A DNA stretch of 61,876 nucleotides from Schlesneria sp. (GTDB lineage Bacteria; Planctomycetota; Planctomycetia; Planctomycetales; Planctomycetaceae). Location of the stretch: the NCBI GenBank assembly GCA_028291515.1, contig JAQGHU010000016.1, positions 1 through 61,876 on the forward strand, given 5' to 3'. Under the pieces are notes generated by a model that was given only the letters and a program-made list of their open reading frames with translations, made no database searches and was not told the origin of the DNA. The position numbers and the translations under genes are program-made. Within the stretch, counting starts at the first letter, position 1; each line of letters opens with the position of its first letter. This document shows positions 19,071 through 27,551 of this stretch, piece by piece.

Positions 19071-20492
19071 ATGCCGAATACGACACTCAACCGCACACTG
19101 ACAAATGCTCGGATCTCCGGGACATCTCAAATCAAATGGTCGAGTTCTCTGAGCTTGGCCCATAAGCCTCTGCCGGCAGCTCAACCCAAGCGATCGAACG
19201 TTGGCTGGAAGTTTTTGACTTCGGCTTTCGTCGTCGCCGGGACTGCTGGTGCCGTCTATCAGCCTTGGAAGAGTGACAATGCCAATTCACATGCGGCCGT
19301 CAGCACGGAAGACTCACGCAAAGTGGTTGATATCCAGCGGCCTGCTCCGGCTGGAACAGCCAATGTCGTGCTGCCTGCGACGTTCAAGCCTTGGCAAACA
19401 GCGTCTCTGTCGGCTCGGGTCAGTGGCTATCTGACGCATTGGCATACGGAACTGGGCGATCATGTCAAAGCGGATGATCTACTCGCCGAGATCGAAACGC
19501 CGGAACTCGACCAAGAGGTGGCATCGGCGGAATCATCGGCTCAGGAAGCGAGTGCTGCCGCGATACAGGCAGTTGCCGAACTGGCAGAAGCGAAGGCTGA
19601 TCTGAAGGTTGCTGACGCGCAGCTCAATCGAGTTCGAGCCGAATTGGAACTCAGTCGCAGTCAACTGGCTCGCCGCGAGAAGTTGGTGACCAGTAAAGTG
19701 ATCACTCAAGAAGAATTCGATACGTTTTCGAGGGAGTTTGAAGCCCGTACGGCGGTTGTCGCTGCGGCCGAAGCCGATGTCTCTCGCCGAACGACCAACC
19801 TGGAGACACGAGCCGCGATCATCGACGCTCGTCAGTCGACGGCGAAAAGCCGGCGATCGAATGTCGAACGACTCCAGGAACTCCAAGCCTTCAAACGAAT
19901 TGTCGCTCCGTTCGATGGAGTCGTCACACAACGAAATGCGGAAGTCGGCATGCTGGTGACGGGGCGCGAAGTCCTGTTCGTCGTGGAAGACATGAGTCGC
20001 GTCCGCGTGCAGATCAGTGTTCCTCAAACTTATTCGATGCAAACTCGGCCCGGGGTCGATGTCAGCGTGAGCATTCCGGAATCGTCGATGCCCGCCGTGA
20101 CGGGAACGATTACTCGGACAGCGTCGTCGGTCGATTCGGCTAGCCGAACTATGCTCGCTGAAATTGAGCTAGAAAACTCTTTGCAATTGCTGCAACCCGG
20201 CAGCTACGCACAGGTTTCGTTGAAAACACAACAGGACAAATCGAGTTGGACGATTCCGACGAACACCGTACTGATGAAAGTCGAGGGGCCTCACGTGGCG
20301 GTCGTGAACAGCCAACACCAGATCGAACTTCGTAGCGTGAAGCTGGGACGGGACTTGGGATCACGAGTGATCGTTGCGGCCGGCATTAGCGGAGACGAAC
20401 GCCTAGTCGTGAATCCCGGCAATGATCTGACGAATGGGACACCGATTCGAGTGAACCAACGCGAGGAAAAAGTCGAAGTCGCGCATCGATAA
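19071..20492 (+). CDS. RND-type efflux periplasmic adaptor (HlyD/MFP family)
   Basis: This 473-residue protein has an N-terminal membrane anchor (about 45-65) and a first lipoyl half with GYLTHWHTELGDHVKADDLL and AEIETPELDQEV. A long alpha-helical hairpin of coiled-coil composition (about 145-270) follows, then the second lipoyl half (FKRIVAPFDGVVTQRNAEVG) and beta-barrel and membrane-proximal domains. It should bridge an inner-membrane pump to an outer-membrane channel. No RND or ABC pump gene and no TolC-like gene is next to it, so it is an orphan in this window. I chose the ATG at 19071 (SD AGGA) over the GTG/ATG region at 19035. Confidence 0.88.
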   Translation: MPNTTLNRTLTNARISGTSQIKWSSSLSLAHKPLPAAQPKRSNVGWKFLTSAFVVAGTAGAVYQPWKSDNANSHAAVSTEDSRKVVDIQRPAPAGTANVVLPATFKPWQTASLSARVSGYLTHWHTELGDHVKADDLLAEIETPELDQEVASAESSAQEASAAAIQAVAELAEAKADLKVADAQLNRVRAELELSRSQLARREKLVTSKVITQEEFDTFSREFEARTAVVAAAEADVSRRTTNLETRAAIIDARQSTAKSRRSNVERLQELQAFKRIVAPFDGVVTQRNAEVGMLVTGREVLFVVEDMSRVRVQISVPQTYSMQTRPGVDVSVSIPESSMPAVTGTITRTASSVDSASRTMLAEIELENSLQLLQPGSYAQVSLKTQQDKSSWTIPTNTVLMKVEGPHVAVVNSQHQIELRSVKLGRDLGSRVIVAAGISGDERLVVNPGNDLTNGTPIRVNQREEKVEVAHR

Positions 20493-20753
20493 CAAAGTGA
20501 GATCTGCGAAGAATCATGAGATTGTTCACCTGAACGTAATTCCAGCCTGGCAAATGCGTTGCCAAACAGCGAACCCAAATGCACCTGATCCCCTCCCTGC
20601 AGAAACCAAACGTCACAAACGAGCAATACCGTATGAATCTTGTCACGGACTCTCGTCTGAACAGTGATTACGGCGTATCATGCGCAACAAAGCGGTTGGC
20701 GCTCAGCGCAATCACAGGATCGGCGACGGCCTATGGGACAGTCAGGTGTAACA

Positions 20754-21362
20754 ATGCCCGTGGACGACTCTCCGCTCACACGAGCAAGTCTATTGGTGCA
20801 ACTTCGCGACGGGACCAATCATGGGGCCTGGCAGGAGTTCATGAAGATGTACGGTCCAGTCGTGTATGGCTTCGCTCGCAAGCGTGGCCTGCAGGACGCG
20901 GACGCAGCCGACCTGATGCAGGACGTGCTGCGTTCAGTCTCCACGGCGATCGGACGGCTGGATTACGATCGCAGCCAGGGGACATTTCGGGGCTGGCTCT
21001 TCACGATCACCAGGAATCGAGTCTTCAATTTCCTGTCGGCACGTCGACTGCGACCACAGGGGTCGGGCGATACGTCGATGAATCGAATGCTCGATTCTCA
21101 TGCGGCCGTCACCGACGGAGCGGATGTTTGGGAATTGGAGTACCAGCGGCGTCTGGCATCGCTCGCCATGGATCGCGTGAAGAAAGAGTTTCAGGAAACG
21201 ACGTGGCAGGCGTTCTGGCTGACAGCCGTCGAAGGGAATTCGGCGGCGGACGTTTCGAAACAAATTGGCATGTCGACGGGTGCTATCTACGTTGCCAAGA
21301 GTCGCGTTCTCGCACGACTGAAAGAGGAAGTCGAGTCCATGCAGCGGCAGGAGGAAAACTAA
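20754..21362 (+). CDS. ECF-type sigma factor paired with a kinase
   Basis: This 202-residue protein has sigma region 2 at about 15-85 (DADAADLMQDVLRSV, GTFRGWLFTITRNRVFNFL) and region 4 at about 135-195 (VEGNSAADVSKQIGMSTGAIYVAKSRVLARLKEE). The ATG at 20754 has AGGTG seven bases upstream. The longer frame from 20664 lacks sigma homology. The stop is one base before the ATG of the zinc-finger-kinase-WD40 gene, so the two are almost certainly coupled. Sigma factors of this kind are common in planctomycetes beside Ser/Thr kinases. The partner kinase probably controls its activity. Confidence 0.92.
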   Translation: MPVDDSPLTRASLLVQLRDGTNHGAWQEFMKMYGPVVYGFARKRGLQDADAADLMQDVLRSVSTAIGRLDYDRSQGTFRGWLFTITRNRVFNFLSARRLRPQGSGDTSMNRMLDSHAAVTDGADVWELEYQRRLASLAMDRVKKEFQETTWQAFWLTAVEGNSAADVSKQIGMSTGAIYVAKSRVLARLKEEVESMQRQEEN

Positions 21363-21363
21363 G

Positions 21364-23559
21364 ATGAACATCACAACTTGCCCTCAACCCGAAGAACTAC
21401 AGCAACTGATCGAAGGCTCCCTCTCTGGGGATCGCCAGGTCGAATGCACGCAGCACATGGATTCCTGCCAGTGTTGCCAGGAGAAGTTGGAAGTCCTGGC
21501 GACTGGCGGTAGCAACTTTTCGCAAGTGGTAGTCCATGCTTATGAAGTCGAACCAGTCGCGTCATCCGCGTACTGGCCCGCACTGAAAGAACTGAACGCG
21601 GACCTGAGCGAGACGTATGTCCCGCGTAGCACGCCGCGGTCGGCAGAAGTGTCACTGCAGTTCCTGCAGCCCCCGACAGATCCCGCGTATCTGGGACGGC
21701 TTGCTCACTTCGATGTGATGCGTGTGCTGGGCCGTGGTGGTATGGGTGTGGTGCTGGAAGCGTTCGATTCGAAGCTGCAGCGTCACGTCGCGCTCAAAGT
21801 GCTGGATCCGGATCTGGCATACGATGAGCTGTCACGTCAGCGGTTTTGTCGCGAAGCCCGCTCCGCCGCTTCGATCACTCATGAAAATGTGGTGGCCGTC
21901 TACCAAGTCGAGAAGGCTGGCGGAGATCACAATCTTCCCTATCTGGTCATGCAGTTGATTTCGGGCGAGTCGCTGGAGCAACGATTAACACGCGAGAAGA
22001 AGTTGCCGACTCGCGAAATCGTCCGCATCGCAATGGAAGCGTCTCATGGCCTGGTCGCGGCACATGCTCAAGGTCTGATTCACCGCGACATCAAGCCGGG
22101 GAACATTCTGCTGGAGGGGCCTGAGAATCGCGTTAAGTTGACGGATTTTGGACTGGCGCGGGTGGTGGACGATCCGCGGCTGACCCGGACAGGGTTCGTG
22201 ACCGGTACGCCACTTTACATGGCTCCCGAACAGGCCAGGGGAGACGAAGCGGACTATCGATCGGACTTGTTCAGCTTCGGGGCAATCCTCTACGAAATGT
22301 GCGCGGGTGAGCCACCATTCGCTGGCAATTCGGCACTGGCGATTCTTCGGCAGATTGCTGAAGTGAAGCATCGTCCGTTACGCGAAGTGAACCCTGAGGT
22401 TCCTGAATGGCTCGCTCATACAATCGATTCATTGCTGGAGAAGAAGCCGGAAGATCGCATCCAGTCGGCCAGCCATCTGGCTGAGTTGCTGGACTACGAA
22501 TGGGCATTGATGCGGACGACGTCCGAAGATGTCCCCGTGGTGTGCCAGATCGCGATACAGAAGCGAGCCAAACGTAATCGTCGGATTGCCGCCGGCGTGG
22601 GAGCCGCGTTCCTGGCAGTCGGCCTGCTGGCCGGTTCGTTCCTGGCAGGCGGTCGGCGCGACGGAAAAACAGAAGTGTCATCGGCCAAGCCGGTGGCGAC
22701 ACTGAGTGCGAATTCCGGCGCTGTCTGGTCGGTGGCGTTTGCCGCGGATGGCAAATCGATTGCGATGGGCGTGGAAGATGGCTCAGTCCGAATCTGGGAC
22801 ATTGCCAGCGAAAGCGTGACTGCAACATTAAGTGCTCATCGAGCCAACATCTGGTCGATGCGATACTCGCCCGATGGAACCATGTTGGCAACTGCAGGCG
22901 ACGATGGGTTCATCAAGCTCTGGCAATTACCTGAGACGGAGCCAGTCGAATCTTTCGAGAGCACGAATTCGGTTCGCGGGGTGGCCTTTGCCAAGGATTC
23001 ACACACGTTGTTCACGTGTGGAAAAGAAGGTGGCGTGCGATGCTGGAAGATGGGCTTTAAGAAGGCCGCAATCGAGAAGACTCAGCACGGTGCTGTCCTG
23101 GCGATCGCGTTGTCACCGGACAACGAGACTGTTGCCACAGCGGGAAGCGATAAGATCGTTCGCTTGTGGAATGCTCATACTCTATCGACGAAGCTGCTTC
23201 TGGAAGGTCACACCGGTCCGATTTATGGATTGGCCTACAGTCCCGATGGGACGCGATTGGCTTCTTCGGGATGGGACAAGAGTGTCCGGATCTGGAACAC
23301 AGGCAGCGGCCAACCCGTGCAAACATGGACGGCCCATTCTGGCGACGTGTGGTCAGTGGCCTACTCACCGGATGGGACTAAGTTGGCGACTGGCGGAAGT
23401 GAAGGGGCCGTGAAGATCTGGGATGCGACGACAGGTAAGTTGATCTCGACGTTCCTTGGTCATGAAAACGCCGTCCACACAGTCGCGTTCAACCGCGAGG
23501 GGACAGAAGTTGCCTCTGGTGGACGAGACGGGGCGGTACGGATCTGGGCGATCAAGTAA
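21364..23559 (+). CDS. Membrane receptor kinase: zinc finger, Ser/Thr kinase, TM helix, seven WD40 repeats
   Basis: This 731-residue protein starts with an anti-sigma-like zinc finger (H31, C35, C38). A Ser/Thr kinase follows at about 117-380, with glycine loop GRGGMGVV, K145, HRD at 240-242, K244, N247, DFG at 261-263 and APE. A single membrane helix lies at about 408-428. Seven WD40 repeats, one full beta-propeller, cover about 443-731. The WD40 domain is expected outside the membrane and the kinase inside. The start has AGGAGG at the right distance. It sits one base after the ECF sigma gene, so one chain may both bind the sigma factor through the zinc finger and phosphorylate it or a partner. 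The ligand of the propeller is unknown. Confidence 0.93.
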   Translation: MNITTCPQPEELQQLIEGSLSGDRQVECTQHMDSCQCCQEKLEVLATGGSNFSQVVVHAYEVEPVASSAYWPALKELNADLSETYVPRSTPRSAEVSLQFLQPPTDPAYLGRLAHFDVMRVLGRGGMGVVLEAFDSKLQRHVALKVLDPDLAYDELSRQRFCREARSAASITHENVVAVYQVEKAGGDHNLPYLVMQLISGESLEQRLTREKKLPTREIVRIAMEASHGLVAAHAQGLIHRDIKPGNILLEGPENRVKLTDFGLARVVDDPRLTRTGFVTGTPLYMAPEQARGDEADYRSDLFSFGAILYEMCAGEPPFAGNSALAILRQIAEVKHRPLREVNPEVPEWLAHTIDSLLEKKPEDRIQSASHLAELLDYEWALMRTTSEDVPVVCQIAIQKRAKRNRRIAAGVGAAFLAVGLLAGSFLAGGRRDGKTEVSSAKPVATLSANSGAVWSVAFAADGKSIAMGVEDGSVRIWDIASESVTATLSAHRANIWSMRYSPDGTMLATAGDDGFIKLWQLPETEPVESFESTNSVRGVAFAKDSHTLFTCGKEGGVRCWKMGFKKAAIEKTQHGAVLAIALSPDNETVATAGSDKIVRLWNAHTLSTKLLLEGHTGPIYGLAYSPDGTRLASSGWDKSVRIWNTGSGQPVQTWTAHSGDVWSVAYSPDGTKLATGGSEGAVKIWDATTGKLISTFLGHENAVHTVAFNREGTEVASGGRDGAVRIWAIK

Positions 23560-23580
23560 GACCACTTGATTGAAGGTCCC

Positions 23581-24006
23581 ATGGAGATTCGAGCGTATCT
23601 TCCTGAAGACGAAGCCGCAGTGATTTCGATCTGGAATCGCTGCGGCTTGCTTCGTTCCTGGAATGATCCGAAGAAGGATATTCAACGGAAGCTATCCGTG
23701 CGTCCAGATTTGTTCCTGGTTGGAACGATCGATGGCAAGGTGGTGGCGACCGTGATGGTCGGCTACGAAGGCCATCGAGGTTGGATCAACTATTTGGGGG
23801 TCTGCCCTGATCATCAACGGCAGGGACTTGGCCGCGAGATGATGCAGACCGCCGAGCAGCGATTAAGAGATTGCGGGGCTCCCAAGATCAATCTTCAAGT
23901 CCGCACCGGCAACCAGCAGGTAATCGACTTCTACAAGAGCGTTGGGTTTCAGATGGATGATGTGGTCAGCATGGGGAAGCGGTTGGAAGTTGATGAAGAA
24001 CAGTGA
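23581..24006 (+). CDS. GNAT family N-acetyltransferase (YpeA-like)
   Basis: This 141-residue protein has the GNAT core. GWINYLGVCPDHQRQGLGREMMQTAEQ contains the acetyl-CoA binding Q/R-x-x-G-x-G/A motif (about residues 76-90), and NLQVRTGNQQVIDFYKSVGF is motif B. It resembles the YpeA acetyltransferases. The substrate is unknown. I chose the ATG at 23581, preceded by AAGG, over the TTG at 23566. It begins 21 bp after the kinase-WD40 gene and is probably the third gene of the sigma-kinase operon. A 12-bp hairpin overlaps its stop codon. Confidence 0.85.
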   Translation: MEIRAYLPEDEAAVISIWNRCGLLRSWNDPKKDIQRKLSVRPDLFLVGTIDGKVVATVMVGYEGHRGWINYLGVCPDHQRQGLGREMMQTAEQRLRDCGAPKINLQVRTGNQQVIDFYKSVGFQMDDVVSMGKRLEVDEEQ

Positions 24007-24040
24007 CGAGGAAAATAACGACAGCCTCTTCCTCGTCACT
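24002..24040 (+). terminator. Hairpin overlapping the GNAT stop codon
   Basis: There are perfect 12-bp arms (agtgacgaggaa at 24002-24013 and ttcctcgtcact at 24029-24040) with a 15-base loop. The left arm includes the stop codon. No T-tract follows on the plus strand, so it may protect the 3' end or work with the second hairpin at 24054-24081. Confidence 0.55.
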
Positions 24041-24053
24041 ACCGAAAAAAACA

Positions 24054-24081
24054 AACCGCAGCCAGATGACTGGCTGCGGTT
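24054..24081 (-). terminator. Rho-independent terminator for the lipoprotein gene
   Basis: There are perfect 11-bp arms (aaccgcagcca and tggctgcggtt) with a six-base loop. On the minus strand the stem is followed by TTTGTTTTTTTCGG, a typical T-tract. It therefore terminates the leftward lipoprotein gene that ends at 24113. It may also help stop the rightward sigma-kinase-GNAT operon. Confidence 0.8.
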
Positions 24082-24112
24082 CGATTGATTCAAATTCTGC
24101 AGAGGAAAATGA

Positions 24113-24478
24113 CTATTCGGCCTTCTTCTCTTCTGGCTTGGCTTCGGTGGCTTCTTCAGGCTTCGCGTCGGTTTTCACTTCCGGAGTCGCGTCAGGCTTC
24201 ACTTCGGGAGCGGCCTCGGGCTTTACTTCAGGAGTGACTTCAGGAGTTCCGCCTGCTGGTGGAACTTCAACACCGCCACCGGTCGTGGAACCAACGCCTG
24301 AACCCTTTGGCTTCTTTCCGGTCTTCTTCGCATCTGGCTTAACAACTGGAGGAGCAACTCCCTCCATCTTCGACGTTTCACCCATCTTCGGAGTTGGTTT
24401 GGGGCTATCGCAACCCAGACCGAACATCGAGATGCAAAACGCCATCAACACCGAACAAACCAAGTACACCTTGCTCAT
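24113..24478 (-). CDS. Small Pro/Lys/Glu-rich lipoprotein
   Basis: This 121-residue protein has a lipoprotein signal peptide with lipobox FGLGC (Cys about residue 23). The mature part is low-complexity, with the unit PEVKPEA/PEVTPEV repeated several times and a Lys/Glu-rich end. The start is the ATG at 24478, with an AGGGTAGCGAG region upstream. The upstream extension of the frame to 24565 is arginine-rich and unlikely. It is probably anchored in a membrane and spans the periplasm as an extended chain. It has its own terminator at 24054-24081. I do not recognise a family. Confidence 0.65.
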   Translation of the reverse strand: MSKVYLVCSVLMAFCISMFGLGCDSPKPTPKMGETSKMEGVAPPVVKPDAKKTGKKPKGSGVGSTTGGGVEVPPAGGTPEVTPEVKPEAAPEVKPDATPEVKTDAKPEEATEAKPEEKKAE

Positions 24479-24812
24479 TGAACTCGCTACCCTTACTTCA
24501 GCCCGCCCCGCTTGCGAATCGTTCGCGTCTGGACGTTGTAGATTCTTCTCGTCGCGATGGCACATCCAAGACCTTGGAGTACCGACCCTGGCGCGACGAC
24601 TTCGGCACCCACCGGCCGAAGGATGACACTATTACAGTGCTCGACCACCTGAAATTCAACCCTGGCGAGGCTTAACGGGCCTGTTACGATGGTTTGGACG
24701 CCCCGCGAATCGATTGGTGAAACCCTGTCGATCCGACCATCAGGACTCACGATAACGGTCAAATGAGCATCGGGCTCTATCCTCTGTCGGCGATTCGATT
24801 TAGAATCACAGC
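24479..24812. other. Intergenic region before ruvX
   Basis: This 334-bp stretch lies between the divergent lipoprotein and ruvX genes. A 109-codon minus-strand frame (24493-24822) has fair composition but no SD and overlaps the ruvX start, so I do not call it. Otherwise I see nothing. Confidence 0.4.
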
Positions 24813-25289
24813 ATGACATCACAAGATTTGCCGATTACATCGATTCCTGCCTTCGGTGCCCTGCTGGGCTTGGATTACGGGACCAAGCGGCTTGGCATCG
24901 CGGTATCAAATTCTGATCAGACGATCGCTGCGCCGGTCGAAACCTGGACGGTCCGCACCCCCGATCGGGACCTGAAACATGTGAAAGAACTGATTGATGA
25001 TTACCGTGTCGTAGGGATTGTCATTGGGCTGCCGGTCAGGCTGAGTGGCGTGGAAGGAGACAAAGCGGCCGAAGTGAGGCGCTTTGGAGATTGGCTGGCA
25101 TCCGCGATCAAAGCTCCTGTCACTTACTGGGATGAGCGGTATTCGTCGATGGAAGCCGAGGTCTTACTGTGGACTCAGGGGTTATCCCCCACGAAGAATA
25201 AAGAGCGAGTCGATCGCCTGGCCGCTCAGGTCATCCTGCAGAGTTATCTGGATGCACCGGATCGAAACAGTCCTCCTGCACCACTGTAG
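24813..25289 (+). CDS. ruvX: Holliday junction resolvase-like protein RuvX/YqgF
   Basis: This 158-residue protein has an RNase H-like fold. LGLDYGTKRLGIAVS carries the first catalytic Asp (D21), GIVIGLPVRLSG is the second strand motif, VTYWDERYSSMEAE supplies the Glu, and ERVDRLAAQVIL the last Asp. RuvX/YqgF is nearly universal in bacteria and has been linked to Holliday junction cleavage and to 16S rRNA 5' processing. Length and motifs are standard. The start ATG at 24813 is slightly long at the N-terminus, which is common. Confidence 0.93.
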   Translation: MTSQDLPITSIPAFGALLGLDYGTKRLGIAVSNSDQTIAAPVETWTVRTPDRDLKHVKELIDDYRVVGIVIGLPVRLSGVEGDKAAEVRRFGDWLASAIKAPVTYWDERYSSMEAEVLLWTQGLSPTKNKERVDRLAAQVILQSYLDAPDRNSPPAPL

Positions 25290-25370
25290 ACTGATCATGC
25301 TTCTGGAAGCCCCAAATCTCCTGGTGAGATTGGCTACGGGTGGATCACGCTCTGAAGCAATTGGAATTCC

Positions 25371-26219
25371 ATGCCACTACTCGATCGAGAAGAGTACATC
25401 GAACAGGCGTATTTCTTTCGCACTTTTCACGAGCGGTTGGATGAGAACCTGCCATCGCAAGAGATTCTGGCGAGCATCCGCGAAGAGATCCTGACGACGA
25501 CAAAGCTGCCGCTGGCCTTGGATGTGCTGCGCGATGAACTGATGCACAAGGGACGCATCTGCGAAGGGATGGCCCATCTGTCTCATTACTTTGCGCCGTT
25601 CCAGGCGTTCGTGATGAGCCAAGCCGAAGAGGATCGGTCCAAGTTCGACCAGCGGATCGCGTTTCAGATCCTGGAACGGGAAGCTCGATATCGATCGGAG
25701 ACCGCATCGCCAGCGGGGCTGTTCGTGTTTCAATTTGAGTGCATTGCTCGCAACAGGCTGGGTTATCGAGAAGGGATGGAGGCGATTGGCACGGATCCGA
25801 TGTATGACACGGACTGGCGTGATTGGATTGCGAAAGCTCGCAGTCAACTGGGGGTCGTCGAGTTCGCCGATCTGATCTTTTACCGCTCCGAAGCCTATGT
25901 GGAAGAACGTCGGCGAACGGCGGGATCCGACTATGTGCCTTCAGCACCAACGCTGTTTGGGCGCCAGGAAGGGCGGATCGCTCGAGCCAATCGCGGCAAA
26001 GATCCACTCTATCTGTTTGCCGCATTGCAACGACAACTGGGCTACCCAGCCATTCCTCGCGCCAAGTCATCGCGAGAACTGCAACTGCCACCGCTGTTAG
26101 AACAGCGACTGCAGCGACTCGAAAAGCGATTGCAACTGCTGGAGGGGGAATCTCAAGGGAAACTGGATTTGAGCGAGTTCTATGTGAATCCACCGAAGTT
26201 CACGGATGATGTCGAGTAG
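25371..26219 (+). CDS. Conserved-looking protein of unknown function
   Basis: This 282-residue soluble protein has no signal peptide or membrane helix. It is mostly helical. The N-terminal half (EEYIEQAYFFRTFHERLDENLPSQEIL) is followed by a middle part rich in Arg and Glu. A short coiled coil near 245-265 has a repeated LEQRLQRLEKRLQLLE pattern. I recognise no enzyme motif. The composition is strongly protein-like on this strand, whereas the near-complete opposite frame is Arg/Pro/His-rich and is a shadow. It follows ruvX with an 81-bp gap in the same direction. Confidence 0.75.
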   Translation: MPLLDREEYIEQAYFFRTFHERLDENLPSQEILASIREEILTTTKLPLALDVLRDELMHKGRICEGMAHLSHYFAPFQAFVMSQAEEDRSKFDQRIAFQILEREARYRSETASPAGLFVFQFECIARNRLGYREGMEAIGTDPMYDTDWRDWIAKARSQLGVVEFADLIFYRSEAYVEERRRTAGSDYVPSAPTLFGRQEGRIARANRGKDPLYLFAALQRQLGYPAIPRAKSSRELQLPPLLEQRLQRLEKRLQLLEGESQGKLDLSEFYVNPPKFTDDVE

Positions 26220-26236
26220 CGACCGGGAGTGAACCA

Positions 26237-26533
26237 CTACTCCGACGCATCGGGCAGCGGGATCGCGCCAGCGGCGGGTTTGCCGTGGCCCGCTTTGATG
26301 TAGGCGGCTCGCTGGCGAGCGTATTCTTCCGGGGTCAGTCCATCGGCGATGGTGGCTTCCTGCGATTCTGCGAAGAACCGTTTCAGATAGTTCACGCACC
26401 AGCCACACCCCGTCCCTGCTCCACCGCATTCGCTGAGCTGGCTGGCGCGGCGTGGGTGATTCACGCGGATGAAGTTGACGATCTTCCGCTTGGAGATGTG
26501 GAAGCAGTAGCAAATGGTATCGTCGAGTTCCAC
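26237..26533 (-). CDS. Bacterioferritin-associated ferredoxin-like [2Fe-2S] protein
   Basis: This 98-residue protein has the BFD-type [2Fe-2S] pattern: CYC near residues 8-10, then CGGAGTGCGWC near 36-46, within TICYCFHISKRKIVNFI. BFD-like domains bind a [2Fe-2S] cluster and pass electrons, for example to release iron from bacterioferritin or within larger oxidoreductases. No bacterioferritin gene is nearby. It is longer than Bfd (about 64 residues) by a C-terminal extension of unknown role. It converges with the preceding gene 17 bp away. Confidence 0.8.
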   Translation of the reverse strand: MELDDTICYCFHISKRKIVNFIRVNHPRRASQLSECGGAGTGCGWCVNYLKRFFAESQEATIADGLTPEEYARQRAAYIKAGHGKPAAGAIPLPDASE

Positions 26534-26582
26534 AACCGGATTCCGTCAAAGAGAGGTCATCGAATCAGCAGGTCCAGGACAT

Positions 26583-27488
26583 CTACATCGACATACCTGC
26601 GACTTGGCGGGGTCGAATGCGAAGGCCGTTATCTTCCACGATATACTCCCAGCCGGCAGAGTCCAGTAACACTTTCAAGACGCCGCCGACGGTTGTGTTT
26701 TCCAGATCGATCGAGATCGATCGATCGAGGTTCTTTTCGCCAAGCTCGTCGGGAGCGTATCGGATTGGTGCGCCGAGTAATTCTTCGAGCAGTTCAATGA
26801 TTTCGCGGCGACTCTTCGGTTGAGCGGGGGTCTCGAACGACTTCAAGCGTTGACCTAACATCGCTTCGAGATCGAGTTTTACCACGACCGGCATGGGTTT
26901 GGGTTTGATGTCAGGTGTTACTTCCGGAGTGACAATCGGCGTGATCGGTTTTTCGACCAATGGATCAACTGCAACAGGTGGCTGTGTGGATGGAGTCTCT
27001 GTTTCGGCCGGCAATTCGGGAGGATTCGGGGGCCCCTCTAGAGCAGTTGGTGCTTTATCGGGGCTCTCGATTGGCGTTTCCGCTTTCGGTTCGTCAGGTT
27101 TTTGAATTTCGGCGGGCACGGGAGCCTGTGCGACCAAGTCCTTGGTTGGCTTCCGGAATCGCACGTTGGGACGCAGCATCATGATCGCGATGAAGGCGGT
27201 CATACCAATGCCCAACGCCCAGGCCAACACTAAGGGCGACTGCATCACGCCTGCCAATTTGCTCCCGAATGTCGGCCCAGCCTTCTTGACGATTGGTTGA
27301 TTGGCTGGCGGCTTCTTCTGGGCCTTCTCGACCGTGGGATGCTCGGCGATCAGTTCACGTTCACCATCCAGCCGAATCACGAGCTTGGTCTGACAGTCTG
27401 GGCACTCAATCTCTCGACCAATAAATGATCGATCGCGGATCCGCAGGATCGTACCGCAATCGGGACAGGAACATTGGCCGGGGGACAT
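26583..27488 (-). CDS. Zinc-ribbon membrane protein with C-terminal secretin-N-like domain (paralogue A)
   Basis: This 301-residue protein has a zinc ribbon (C8, C11, C29, C32) facing the cytoplasm, one membrane helix at about 84-105, and a long Pro/Glu-rich linker. The C-terminal domain of about 95 residues (200-295), with SIDLENTTVGGVLKVLLDSAGW and EDNGLRIRP, has the look of a secretin/TonB short N-terminal (STN) domain. The same layout occurs in the adjacent larger gene at 27552-29444. The role is unknown. STN-like domains outside secretins often bind partner proteins or peptides in the periplasm. Confidence 0.7.
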   Translation of the reverse strand: MSPGQCSCPDCGTILRIRDRSFIGREIECPDCQTKLVIRLDGERELIAEHPTVEKAQKKPPANQPIVKKAGPTFGSKLAGVMQSPLVLAWALGIGMTAFIAIMMLRPNVRFRKPTKDLVAQAPVPAEIQKPDEPKAETPIESPDKAPTALEGPPNPPELPAETETPSTQPPVAVDPLVEKPITPIVTPEVTPDIKPKPMPVVVKLDLEAMLGQRLKSFETPAQPKSRREIIELLEELLGAPIRYAPDELGEKNLDRSISIDLENTTVGGVLKVLLDSAGWEYIVEDNGLRIRPRQVAGMSM

Positions 27489-27551
27489 GGCGAGTCACTT
27501 ATTCCAAGGGAAGACCGCAAAGTCTGCCCGCAATTTCTAGCTGGAGAGTCC

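Noticed and set aside
24493-24822. 109-codon minus-strand frame before ruvX
   Set aside because: No SD, overlaps the ruvX start, and no recognisable domain; composition alone is not enough.
25345-26193. Long minus-strand frame opposite the unknown protein at 25371
   Set aside because: Arg/Pro/His-rich composition and no SD; the plus-strand frame is clearly the coding one.
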